Shown: piece after piece, positions 43,803-52,960 of the stretch | Position numbering within the stretch: position 1 is the stretch's first letter | How the letters are laid out: each line of letters opens with the position of its first letter | DNA from: Nostoc sp. UHCC 0702 | GTDB taxonomy: Bacteria > Cyanobacteriota > Cyanobacteriia > Cyanobacteriales > Nostocaceae | Assembly: GCA_017164015.1 (NCBI GenBank) | Contig: CP071065.1 | Location: forward strand, 4,007,918 to 4,071,917 | Length of the DNA stretch: 64,000 nt | Reading direction: 5' to 3' | Notes under the pieces: generated by a model | What the model saw: only the letters and a program-made list of their open reading frames with translations | Databases searched by the model: none | What the model was told of the DNA's origin: nothing | Position numbers and translations under genes: made by a program

Positions 43803-46800
43803 ATGCCTGTAGAAATTCGACTTTCTCCTCGATTTCAAGTGCGTGTTAACAAAAAAGAATATTTGGAACTTCCCAAAATTCAACTTGTTGCTTCTGGCAG
43901 TAACATTCCTCACATTTCGCGTATAATTTGTACCGTGAAAGGAATGCCAACTGAAGTAGCAGCACAAATTCAACAAACATATAAACAATTCCACTCAGTT
44001 ACACCAAAAATTTCTCAAATCGGACAATTAGAACAATATCCTTGTAAACTAAAGCAACCTTTAACACAACCAATAAACTGTATTTTAAAGGTAATTGTCG
44101 AATATTTTGATTCTGACTCTAGAGGAAATCCATTATTATCTAAACGTAAACAAATAGCGTCTTCATGCCATCTTTGGTCAGCACCAATTTATGACCAGCA
44201 AACAATTTCAACGGATACTGCAATGAATCCTTTTCAATTAACCAACTCTATTGAAAAAGAACCAAACGAGAAACAACAAAAAAGATTTCCAGGATGGTTC
44301 GCCCTAGATTTTGGTACGTCCAATTCTACAGTTACACTTTTCGATCCCATTGAAGTACCAATTGCGGAAATTTTACCGAAAGAACAAGAATTAAGATTGC
44401 GCGATCGCTTGGCGCAATGGCTGAGTTCTCCTGCCTCGGTTGCCTTACCAAATGTCAGTGCTGCTGACTGGGAAAAGTTTATCACTGATATTAGTAAAAA
44501 TTTAGAAATCGAACCCAGCCGCTTGAGTGAAGTTTTTACCAGTGATAATAAAGAGCGATTTTTAGAAGCAATTCGTCAAATCGAATTGTGTTTGGGTAAT
44601 AGCGATCAATTTCGGCGGGCGGTGAGCAAAAAGCTTTACCAAATATATCATGAAGTGTTCCGCGTACCCACCCTAGAATCACAAAATTTAATTCCAGTTG
44701 TCCTAGATATTGACCGCCGCAATACAGAAGTACCAAGCGAGTTAGAAATTTCTCGTTTGTCAGAACTACAATTAAAGATGGGTAGGGAAGCTAGGGATAA
44801 CAGAAAAAAAGCGATCGCCCAAGGTACAAGCGCTTCTTTAAAGGAAATTATCAGCAGGTTTCATCATTCACCCAAACGCTATTTTGGTCAGGATCGGAAT
44901 TTTCCAGTAATTTTGGATGGTGAGGAAGAAACAATTAATGTTAACCAACTAATTCAAGCAGCTTGGGGACATTTAATTGAGTTAACTGAAGATTATCGCC
45001 AACGGGCAAAACGCAGGTTTTCCGAGGGGGAATTCCTCACAGCAGTTGTCACCTATCCCACCGTCGCCCCGCCAGTTGTTCGCAAAGAAGTTAAGGAATT
45101 AGTGGAGGAGTTGGGAATTGATGATGTCCAAACTGCTTACGATGAAGCCGTTTCCGTAGCCATCTTTTTCTTATGGCGAGAATTTGGCGGCAATTTGAAT
45201 ATTGGCATTGAATCTTTTAAAACTCGTTGTCGCCAAGATGGGAATAAATGGTCGCAAAATGTTCTGGTTTTAGATATCGGCGGTGGAACCACAGACTTAG
45301 CTTTAATTGAACTCACCTTAGAGGATAAAACCCCTTTCTTTGCCGACAATGAAGACCGGGGTTTAGGGGGACGCTACTATAAACTAACTCCCAAACTGTT
45401 AGGTTCTTCCGGACATTTACAGTTAGGCGGTGAGTTAATTACTTTGCGAATTTTTAGATTATTGAAAGTTGCGATCGCAGACTTTTTATTATCAGCAGTT
45501 TTCAGAGGTGATATAGAAAGTGAAAAGCTAGAAGATTTAATTAACTCCGAGTTAAACGAACGTTTTTTGGAACAGGGAAAATTTCAAAGTGGCAGTCTGA
45601 TCAAATGTATAGATAAAGAAAATCCTGAAGGTGATGCTGCTTATAAAGATGCCCTAGATACTGCCGAGAAAGTGTTACCAACTCGTTGGCAACAAGCACC
45701 CCAACGCCTGCAAACATTTTACACCCTTTGGGATCATGCAGAAGCAGCCAAACTCAGACTCGGACAAAAGCCATCCGCTGAAAATTATCCCTTAATTTTT
45801 AATCTCTCTGAACAACAAATTTCCGAATTGCTTACCCAAAGTGCAATAAAATTTCAGGTAAAAGACCCTGAGAGTATCTGTGTTACACTAGATAATCAGC
45901 AATTTGAACGCGCTGCGGCTTCAGCAATTAAAGAAGCGATCGGCATTGCTAAAGGATTGATGGAAAGTCGCTTACGTCCCCAAGATAACAATATCGATGC
46001 GTGGAATACACATAAAGTTGATTGGTTAATTCTGTCTGGTAAAACTTGCAATCTCGACTTAGTGCAACAGCAAATTTACCAAGAATTTAGCAAATCACCT
46101 TATTTCGTTTGGAATCCAGAAAGAATTACCTTTGTATTAGAATTTACCAAATTAGCCACCTCCGCAGGTGCATGTTATGCCGAAAAATTGCGAAGATTAA
46201 GATTCGACCCTGAAGAATCTAAAGGATTGTTGCGTAAAGGAGCCAACCAACTAGAAATTGATGTAAAAAACTTATTTTATTATCTGCCGTGCAACTTCAA
46301 ACGTAAAACCCAAAGCAACGATTTACTCACAATCTTCAAAGCCGGACAAGAACTTTATCAACTTGCATACTGGGAAAATGTCGCCAAAGTTCGTACCCAA
46401 TGGCAAGGTATCCAATTGATTAATATTATTTACCGTCAAGACTATGAAGATGGAGATTTACGACTTTGGGGAAGTTTCGACGGCAAAAACCTCATGGAAA
46501 AATTGGGGATGGAAGAAGTAGAGTTTCTCAAAAAAATTAAAGTCCAATTTGAGATTGATCAAACACTCCAGTTTAACGTGTTGCTGTGTCAAGGAAATCC
46601 TCATTATTTGATTGACGTTCCTGGTATTGATATAGGTTCTGCCTTATCAGCAGCTTCAGAAACATCAACACTGTTTGCTGATGGTAAATTAAAGTGGAAT
46701 ATTGCTGTAGAACGCCCCAAAAAAGATTTAAATGATGGCGATATTGCCATCAATGTCATTGAATCTGCAACTGTAGATCAACCAGATGCCTATCATTTAG

Positions 46801-47207
46801 TATTTGAAGTAGACAAAGATGATAGTAAATTCCAGCAACAATTTCATTATCTACGTGATGGGGCACCGGAACCAGGAACTGGTTTAATTAGTAATTCCTT
46901 ACCTCCCTTCCCGCAAAGTGGTCAGCACACGTTCTATGTTTATCAAACAGATAGTGAAACTAACACGAAAAAATGGATACGTATTGGCGCACTTAGCAAA
47001 CCAGAAGTGACAACAGATTACCCTTGTCAATATCGTGTCACGCTTGACAAAAAAGGCATTTTGCGTATGCACGTTGGGGAAGTGCCATACTGGACATCAA
47101 CAAGTTTAGAATGTCTCAAGCAAGAAGGATGCGTTTATCGTGCTGAATTAGAATTGCAACCTAACGAAGTTGATAAGGAACGCGATCCGTTTAGCGGGAT
47201 ACATTAA
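43803..47207 (+). CDS. Hsp70/actin-fold ATPase (SrfB-like)
   Basis: 1134 residues. An N-terminal beta-type domain of about 165 residues precedes the ATPase. Phosphate-1 motif ALDFGTSNSTVTLFD lies near 169-183, phosphate-2 VLDIGGGTTDLALIEL near 490-505, and an adenosine-type motif WLILSGKTCNLDLV near 741-754. A region of about 300 mostly beta residues follows. There is no canonical Hsp70 substrate-binding domain or EEVD tail. It is co-directional with the dynamin-like gene 261 bp upstream and an unknown gene 134 bp downstream. SrfB kinship is from layout and motifs; a chaperone or polymerising ATPase role is inferred. Confidence 0.75.
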   Translation: MPVEIRLSPRFQVRVNKKEYLELPKIQLVASGSNIPHISRIICTVKGMPTEVAAQIQQTYKQFHSVTPKISQIGQLEQYPCKLKQPLTQPINCILKVIVEYFDSDSRGNPLLSKRKQIASSCHLWSAPIYDQQTISTDTAMNPFQLTNSIEKEPNEKQQKRFPGWFALDFGTSNSTVTLFDPIEVPIAEILPKEQELRLRDRLAQWLSSPASVALPNVSAADWEKFITDISKNLEIEPSRLSEVFTSDNKERFLEAIRQIELCLGNSDQFRRAVSKKLYQIYHEVFRVPTLESQNLIPVVLDIDRRNTEVPSELEISRLSELQLKMGREARDNRKKAIAQGTSASLKEIISRFHHSPKRYFGQDRNFPVILDGEEETINVNQLIQAAWGHLIELTEDYRQRAKRRFSEGEFLTAVVTYPTVAPPVVRKEVKELVEELGIDDVQTAYDEAVSVAIFFLWREFGGNLNIGIESFKTRCRQDGNKWSQNVLVLDIGGGTTDLALIELTLEDKTPFFADNEDRGLGGRYYKLTPKLLGSSGHLQLGGELITLRIFRLLKVAIADFLLSAVFRGDIESEKLEDLINSELNERFLEQGKFQSGSLIKCIDKENPEGDAAYKDALDTAEKVLPTRWQQAPQRLQTFYTLWDHAEAAKLRLGQKPSAENYPLIFNLSEQQISELLTQSAIKFQVKDPESICVTLDNQQFERAAASAIKEAIGIAKGLMESRLRPQDNNIDAWNTHKVDWLILSGKTCNLDLVQQQIYQEFSKSPYFVWNPERITFVLEFTKLATSAGACYAEKLRRLRFDPEESKGLLRKGANQLEIDVKNLFYYLPCNFKRKTQSNDLLTIFKAGQELYQLAYWENVAKVRTQWQGIQLINIIYRQDYEDGDLRLWGSFDGKNLMEKLGMEEVEFLKKIKVQFEIDQTLQFNVLLCQGNPHYLIDVPGIDIGSALSAASETSTLFADGKLKWNIAVERPKKDLNDGDIAINVIESATVDQPDAYHLVFEVDKDDSKFQQQFHYLRDGAPEPGTGLISNSLPPFPQSGQHTFYVYQTDSETNTKKWIRIGALSKPEVTTDYPCQYRVTLDKKGILRMHVGEVPYWTSTSLECLKQEGCVYRAELELQPNEVDKERDPFSGIH

Positions 47208-47341
47208 GATGATTACCTCACGCAAAGTCGCAAAGACGAGCCAGTGCGTTGGGCGGCTCCGCCGACTTAAAGCAACTGGCGTCGCTAAGAAAACTTTTGC
47301 GCCTTTGCGCCTTTGCGTGAGATAAAAAAAAGGTTATATTC
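47208..47341. repeat. Dispersed repeat between Hsp70-like and third gene
   Basis: CGCAAAGTCGCAAAGACGAG ... GGGCGGCTCCGCCGAC ... TTTGCGCCTTTGCGCC is a common cyanobacterial intergenic repeat, also seen in degraded form near 15410-15470. Confidence 0.55.
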
Positions 47342-48430
47342 ATGCAGTATTTAAGTAAGTTATTAGAGATAGAAAATTCGGAGTTAGCCAGGTTACTGCG
47401 GTTTAGTTTGCATGGACTAGAGGCTACTTTAAATCAGGCTCGCACACAATTATCTTTAGATCCAGGGGCTAAGATATGCGATGAGTTGTTGGAAGAACTT
47501 CATAGCTTGTTAAAGCTTGTAGATGAGGAGGTTTATGTACCATCAGATGAGATAAAGTTAAGTCATTTGCGCGATGCTTTTGATTCTGACTCAGAACTGA
47601 GACATTATTTAGGAAGTTCTCCACTGCAAAGTCAGACTGACTCGGAATTGTGGAATGAAATTCAATGCAAGCTGTTGAGGGTTCCTGAAGAATTGGCTAT
47701 ATCTTGGCAACAGCGTGCTTTGGAAATGGCGCAGTCAGCTGGTGCAATGGTGGATAATTCACAACTCTATCAACTTCCTTTTATTCGGGATGAAATTATC
47801 TATCCTGGACTTAGCGGTACTGTGGAAGCTAAGGGTTTGTGTTTAAATAAACACGCATTTTTAAATTCTAAAGTTACTCAAAATAATGCTTCTGAAGATA
47901 TAAATTTACTAGCTGGGTTGGTGCTTAGTTATATCAATTTTATTGAAATAGACCCAGATTTACATCATGCATTAAAGAGTGTTTTTAGTTTTGATGTCAT
48001 CAGTTTATATTCTAAACCAGAACAGCGATCGCTATATATTGATGCTTTAACAGACCGTTTCCAACGTACCCTAAAAGCTGAGGAAAATGCTGATCCGCTT
48101 TTAACTCTACGTGCCTGGATAGACATGGATGAAGCTATACATTCTTTAGTATTTGTCCCACCAGCGGAACGTTATTCTTGGTGGGGTAAGCTGCAACAAG
48201 AATCACGACGCATCCTGAAAAAAGTAGCCGACAGGGCAAATCAAGCTGGTCATGATGTGCGAATTCGTCAATTATCAGGACTTTATGCTGATATTTGTAA
48301 TTTATCAAAAGATGATTTGCAACTAGACTGCGGCGGCGTTCCTGGGGAAGTTTTAACTTGTCTACGAGTATATGCGCGAATTAATCAAGAAGAATCTCTA
48401 GGGCGCGTTATCTTTCGCTCATCACGCTAG
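47342..48430 (+). CDS. Unknown helical protein, third gene of the dynamin-Hsp70 unit
   Basis: 362 residues, no recognised domain, no signal peptide or membrane segment. It is rich in Leu, Glu and helical periodicity (LARLLRFSLHGLEATLNQA near 16-34; LWNEIQCKLLRVPEELAISW). It ends the three-gene row and probably works with the two ATPases, but that rests only on position. In SrfABC-type loci a third, family-specific protein is also present; homology is not claimed. Confidence 0.65.
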   Translation: MQYLSKLLEIENSELARLLRFSLHGLEATLNQARTQLSLDPGAKICDELLEELHSLLKLVDEEVYVPSDEIKLSHLRDAFDSDSELRHYLGSSPLQSQTDSELWNEIQCKLLRVPEELAISWQQRALEMAQSAGAMVDNSQLYQLPFIRDEIIYPGLSGTVEAKGLCLNKHAFLNSKVTQNNASEDINLLAGLVLSYINFIEIDPDLHHALKSVFSFDVISLYSKPEQRSLYIDALTDRFQRTLKAEENADPLLTLRAWIDMDEAIHSLVFVPPAERYSWWGKLQQESRRILKKVADRANQAGHDVRIRQLSGLYADICNLSKDDLQLDCGGVPGEVLTCLRVYARINQEESLGRVIFRSSR

Positions 48431-48472
48431 TTTATATTAGATTTAAAGATTCCAACAAATCTGTGAGTTCAG

Positions 48473-49198
48473 TCACTCACTGGCAGAAAAAAACAGAGGT
48501 AAAATAAAAGCTACAAAAATTCCACCTAGCACAATAATTTCAATAATTGTTAAAGAGAGATTATTGTGGATTAAATAATTTATTTGTACTCTAAAATTAG
48601 CTTGCAAACTACTCAACCAATCACGGAAACGGCTAGACCATTTAGTAGGGCTATCTTCTGGGCGCACTTTTAGCGAATACATCGAAATTAACAAAGGCAC
48701 ACCACCTACTTTGCTAGACATCAAAAGATGAATTGCCAAACAGCAAACCATCACAGCCCACGCACCCAAATGAAAGAAGTACCAAATGTGATTCAACTCT
48801 CCTGTTGGTAGCCATTCTTCTTTCATCATCCTGCCAGATATCACAGCTAAAACAGAAGCTATAAGCATGAGGGTGTTGGCAATTCTTTGCAGGCTAACCC
48901 ACCAACTCGGTCGCCCAAACACAGTTAAGTTCCGTAAAGAATCTGGTTGTAGGAGACGTTTGTGCCCAGCATGAAAGCTATACAGTGCAAAAACTGGCAA
49001 TACAAGCAAGAAAAATAACGCCAAAGTGCCGTGAATGTCTTGAATTTCCCCAATTGCAGGAATTGGTAATTTCCCAAATCTGCGATCGTAAGTGTTGTAA
49101 ACCAAAAATCCTGTAATAATTGCTGCACTTACTAAAATTCCACTTACGCCATGAAGAATTCGTAACAACAAAGGTTGATAGGGTACAGAACGAGACAT
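48473..49198 (-). CDS. Cytochrome b561-type membrane protein
   Basis: 241 residues with about five transmembrane helices. Histidines spaced for heme ligation appear in ILHGVSG (helix 1), DIHGTLALFF (helix 2), SFHAGH, FHLGAWAVM and LAIHLLM. This fits the cytochrome b/b6-domain or b561 group that passes electrons across or along membranes. The partner is unknown. It converges on the unknown third gene of the dynamin unit. Confidence 0.75.
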   Translation of the reverse strand: MSRSVPYQPLLLRILHGVSGILVSAAIITGFLVYNTYDRRFGKLPIPAIGEIQDIHGTLALFFLLVLPVFALYSFHAGHKRLLQPDSLRNLTVFGRPSWWVSLQRIANTLMLIASVLAVISGRMMKEEWLPTGELNHIWYFFHLGAWAVMVCCLAIHLLMSSKVGGVPLLISMYSLKVRPEDSPTKWSSRFRDWLSSLQANFRVQINYLIHNNLSLTIIEIIVLGGIFVAFILPLFFSASE

Positions 49199-49334
49199 GG
49201 AAAATACTCCTCTTCCAAAGCAGACGTTATAAAATCTTAAGTTGCATTGTCTTATTTAAGAATTGTAACTTTAACTGCTGATCGATTAAGCGATCGCTCT
49301 CTATGGCGCCTTAGTCAATACAATTACGGTTTAT

Positions 49335-49362
49335 GCCCTCTCGTTAACGATGAGGGCTTTTA
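49335..49362 (+). terminator. Hairpin GCCCTC/GAGGGC with T-run
   Basis: GCCCTC and GAGGGC pair around an 11-nt loop and are followed by TTTTATTT on the plus strand. No plus-strand gene ends nearby, so it may insulate the restriction-modification genes or be a relic. Confidence 0.5.
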
Positions 49363-49480
49363 TTTATTCAGCTAAATAAGAAACAAAAATTGAGCCAATT
49401 TTGAATTGCAATCTGTATTTCATGCTTTAATAGCCAATGTTGAGCTATTTATTGGCTAATTCAGATAAAAATATAAGGCA

Positions 49481-50634
49481 ATGATGGAAGTTCTACACTT
49501 TACAGGATTTATCAAGGGAATAACCTACCAAACTTGTTTAGCGGAGAATTTAAAAGAGATTGATTTTGATTTTTTTGATATCAACCAAGTAAATACTTAT
49601 GGATTAATTAAGTCACCCATAACTGAAATTGCCTATTCACAATGGGTATCGCCTAAAAGAACTAGAAGTTATCCCTTTGCTAGAATTTATAATACTTATC
49701 ATTCATCTAAAGTCATAACGGTTATACCTGTAATTAAAGATGAAGGTAAAGATGGTGACAGAGATAAAATTCAATATTCTACAATATCTTGGATGAATTT
49801 GCTGAATATATATATTGTGCTTGCGTATTATAAAACAGCAGAAAAAAGTAATAAAAAAGGACAAAATCAAAAACATAAATTGAGTAATCAGAAATTTGAT
49901 AATGAATTTGTTAAATTTCAAATATCTGAAATATTAGCTTATCATCAAAGTGCCCTTCATTGGAATAAAAAGTTATTTGAGGAAAGATTTATTCAAATTT
50001 TTGAAAAAGCTCTAGATTGTTATGATTCCATATCTAATAAAACTGGAGTAATAATTCACTCAAGGGCTGGATTGGATAAATATTTGATTTGCAAAAAATC
50101 ACAGAAGAGTTTGAAGAATTTAAAAATATTTCTCTTAAAGGTTCCCAGAGTGCTAGCAAGAGAGAAGCCCTGACTGCTCATAAACTAGAATATTTAGTAG
50201 ATGGCTTAAAGGCGACTTTTAGTATTGAAAACTATCTAGGAGGAATTTACTATTTGACTCCTGATGAAATATTCTTCAATAATGGTATATATACTATACA
50301 AGAGTCCAAAAATACTTCAAAAGAATCTTTGCCAAAGCTTCCTGATATTCAGGATGGCTTATTCAAGTTAATTTTATTTTCTAATCTAGATTCTCTAACA
50401 CTTAATGGACAAATAGTATCCTTTGTTACTAAATTAAAACTGACTGGTAAAAATATTATTAATTCTATTATTTTTCCAGATGCAACAACAGAGGAGCTAG
50501 AATATTTTTTAATTGCCAACAATAAAGTTTTTAATCAAAAGCAAAAAGCAATTATTAAAAGTTTAGCTTTAGAAGCAAACCTAAATTATAATCTAAAATT
50601 GCAAATAGAAATAACTAATAATTCCGAAGCTTAA
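49481..50634 (+). pseudogene. Type II restriction endonuclease, frameshifted
   Basis: Two overlapping frames together give one protein of about 380 residues. The first runs from ATG 49481 and diverges after DKYLICKK; the second picks up as ITEEFEEF and runs to 50634. The switch falls at the A-run in GCAAAAAATC (50092-50101). The second part has the nuclease-like ENYLGG and IYTIQESKN, where E-S-K fits the (D/E)xK of PD-(D/E)XK enzymes. So the first frame alone lacks the catalytic site. It is followed 61 bp later by a D12-class adenine methyltransferase. Pseudogene, read error and slippage are all possible. Confidence 0.65.
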
Positions 50635-50695
50635 TTATTGTATTATTGTGTGAGCCATAAATATTTACAACTATTTTTCAAATTTTAGTACGATT

Positions 50696-51580
50696 ATGCT
50701 TAAAAGCCCACTCCGCTATCCTGGTGGTAAATCAAGAGCAATCAATCAGATAGTCGAATACTTGCCAGATAATTTTTCGGAATTTAGGGAACCTTTTGTA
50801 GGTGGTGGTTCTGTATTTATCTACTTAAAGCAAAAGTTTCCTGATTTAAAGATTTGGATTAACGATTTAAACCGTGAACTATTCCTATTTTGGAAGTTCG
50901 CACAGTCCGATTTAGCTCAATTAGTTAAAGAAATTCGCCATATTAAAGTTAAATACACCGATGGAAAATCACTATTTGTAGAATTAACTACTGTAGATGT
51001 AAACAATTTAACTGATTTAGAAAGAGCAGTGCGCTTTTTCGTCCTCAATAGAATTACATTTAGTGGAACTGTAGAATCAGGTGGATATTCTCAAGAAGCT
51101 TTTTATAAACGATTTACTGAATCTTCAATAGAAAGACTAGAAAAATTAGATAATATTTTATCGCCAAATATCAAAATTACTAATTTAGATTATAGTCAAC
51201 TTTTAAAAGAAGCAGGCAAAGATGTATTTTTATTTTTAGATCCACCTTATTTTAGTGCCACCAAATCAAAACTATATGGTAAAGATGGTAACTTGCATAC
51301 ATCTTTTGATCATCATAGATTTGCAGAAGTTTTAAAACAATGTCATCATCGTTGGTTAATAACTTACGACGATTCGCCCCAAATTCGAGAAAACTTTCAA
51401 TGGGCTAATATCTCAGAATGGGAATTGCAATATGGCATGAATAACTATAAACAGAGTAGTGCTGCTAAAGGTAAAGAATTATTTATTACTAATTACCAAA
51501 TTCAATTAAACAAAAATAAAAAACTAGAAAATAATAACTTGCATAACCCAATTCAAATGAGCCTTGAATTGAAAATATAG
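50696..51580 (+). CDS. D12-class N6-adenine DNA methyltransferase (Dam-like)
   Basis: 294 residues, the usual length. Signatures: N-terminal PLRYPGGKSR (4-13), motif I FREPFVGGGSVF, and motif IV FLDPPYF, in the order of the alpha (D12) class. All needed blocks look intact. The partner nuclease upstream is frameshifted. If the nuclease is dead, this enzyme would persist as a solitary methylase that changes methylation without restriction. The recognition sequence cannot be read from the sequence. Confidence 0.85.
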   Translation: MLKSPLRYPGGKSRAINQIVEYLPDNFSEFREPFVGGGSVFIYLKQKFPDLKIWINDLNRELFLFWKFAQSDLAQLVKEIRHIKVKYTDGKSLFVELTTVDVNNLTDLERAVRFFVLNRITFSGTVESGGYSQEAFYKRFTESSIERLEKLDNILSPNIKITNLDYSQLLKEAGKDVFLFLDPPYFSATKSKLYGKDGNLHTSFDHHRFAEVLKQCHHRWLITYDDSPQIRENFQWANISEWELQYGMNNYKQSSAAKGKELFITNYQIQLNKNKKLENNNLHNPIQMSLELKI

Positions 51581-51862
51581 CAATCCTAAATAACTCATGG
51601 AAATCTATCTTTCTGCTCTATTTGCGCTCTCTGCGTTTCAGCGGTTCGATACAATTGCTACCTAACATAACACCAATAAAAAATTGATTACCAAAAATAG
51701 AAAGCAAAAATCGAGTAACAAGAACTCTTTAGCAATCCAAAATCCAAAATCCAAAATCTAAAATCCAAAATATTATATCTTTGCTCGTTGCCAATTTTCC
51801 GGTAGGATAGCAGCCATGCCTTTCAACTAAGCTACACCCTACAACATACACAAACTTTAGCT
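51581..51862. other. Intergenic with AATCCAAA tandem repeats
   Basis: ATCCAAA heptamers repeat five times at about 51735-51770. trpD transcription must start here; no clear promoter was picked. Confidence 0.5.
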
Positions 51863-52960
51863 ATGGCAACTACCCAAATTCCTGCTCAAGAATCCTCTGC
51901 TAGCTGGCATACCCTGCTGCAACAATTAATAGATGGTGAATCATTGTCACGCGCCCAAGCGGCTGAATTGATGCAAGGATGGCTAACTGAAGCGGTTCCT
52001 CCAGAGTTATCAGGAGCAATTTTAACAGCGCTGAACTTTAAAGGCATTTCTGCCGATGAGTTGACTGGTATGGCTCTTGTTTTACAATCTCAATCAAGGT
52101 TGGGGACTGGCGAATATAATTCTACCCAATCCCCAATCCCTAATCCCCAATCCCCAATCCCCCTAATAGACACCTGTGGCACTGGCGGCGATGGTTCATC
52201 AACCTTTAATATTTCCACAGCCGTTGCCTTTGTTGCTGCTGCCTATGGTGTACCCGTTGCTAAACATGGGAATCGTTCAGCATCAAGCTTAACAGGAAGC
52301 GCCGATGTCTTAGAAGCTTTGGGAGTAAACTTAACTGCCCCCAGCGAGAAAGTACAAGCTGCACTACAAGAAGTGGGGATCACCTTTTTGTTTGCCCCTG
52401 GTTGGCATCCAGCACTCAAGGCAGTTGCCTCATTGCGGCGCACTCTCAGGGTGCGGACTGTCTTCAACTTACTTGGCCCTTTAGTCAATCCTTTGCGCCC
52501 CACTGGGCAAGTGGTGGGGCTATTTACTCCCAAACTTTTGGCAACGGTTGCCCAAGCGTTAAACAATTTGGGTAAGCAAAAAGCGATTGTGCTACATGGA
52601 CGCGAAAAACTCGATGAGGCAGGGTTAGGAGATTTAACTGATTTAGCGGTTTTATCTGAAGGTGAGGTACAGTTAACTACCGTGAATCCCGAAGATGTGG
52701 GAGTCACACCTGCTACCATAGGCGCACTCCGGGGTGGTGATGTGCAGGAAAATGCGGAGATTCTCAAGGCGGTGCTGCAAGGGAAGGGAACTGTTGCACA
52801 ACTTGACGCAGTGGCTTTAAATGCATCGTTGGCGTTGCAAGTAGCGGGTGTAGTGCCATTACTGGATCATGCTCAAGGTGTGAGTGTAGCTAAGGAAATT
52901 CTCCAGAGCGGTACTGCTTGGGTAAAATTGGAGCAGTTAGTTCAGTTTCTACAGAATTGA
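51863..52960 (+). CDS. trpD: Anthranilate phosphoribosyltransferase
   Basis: 365 residues. Tryptophan biosynthesis enzyme that joins anthranilate to PRPP. The PRPP-binding block DTCGTGGDGSSTFNIST (about 102-118), KHGNRS and the C-terminal LDEAG region are intact. About 20 extra residues (about 80-101) come from CCCAATC tandem repeats inserted in-frame just before the GTGGDG loop. Its 3' end overlaps the converging lipoprotein gene by 71 bp. No other trp gene is adjacent, as is usual in cyanobacteria. Confidence 0.93.
   Translation: MATTQIPAQESSASWHTLLQQLIDGESLSRAQAAELMQGWLTEAVPPELSGAILTALNFKGISADELTGMALVLQSQSRLGTGEYNSTQSPIPNPQSPIPLIDTCGTGGDGSSTFNISTAVAFVAAAYGVPVAKHGNRSASSLTGSADVLEALGVNLTAPSEKVQAALQEVGITFLFAPGWHPALKAVASLRRTLRVRTVFNLLGPLVNPLRPTGQVVGLFTPKLLATVAQALNNLGKQKAIVLHGREKLDEAGLGDLTDLAVLSEGEVQLTTVNPEDVGVTPATIGALRGGDVQENAEILKAVLQGKGTVAQLDAVALNASLALQVAGVVPLLDHAQGVSVAKEILQSGTAWVKLEQLVQFLQN
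52098..52166 (+). repeat. Short tandem repeats inside trpD
   Basis: CAATCCCCAATCCC units, the same as the intergenic arrays at 54210-54270, are translated as SPIPNPQSPIP. Frame is kept. Confidence 0.85.
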
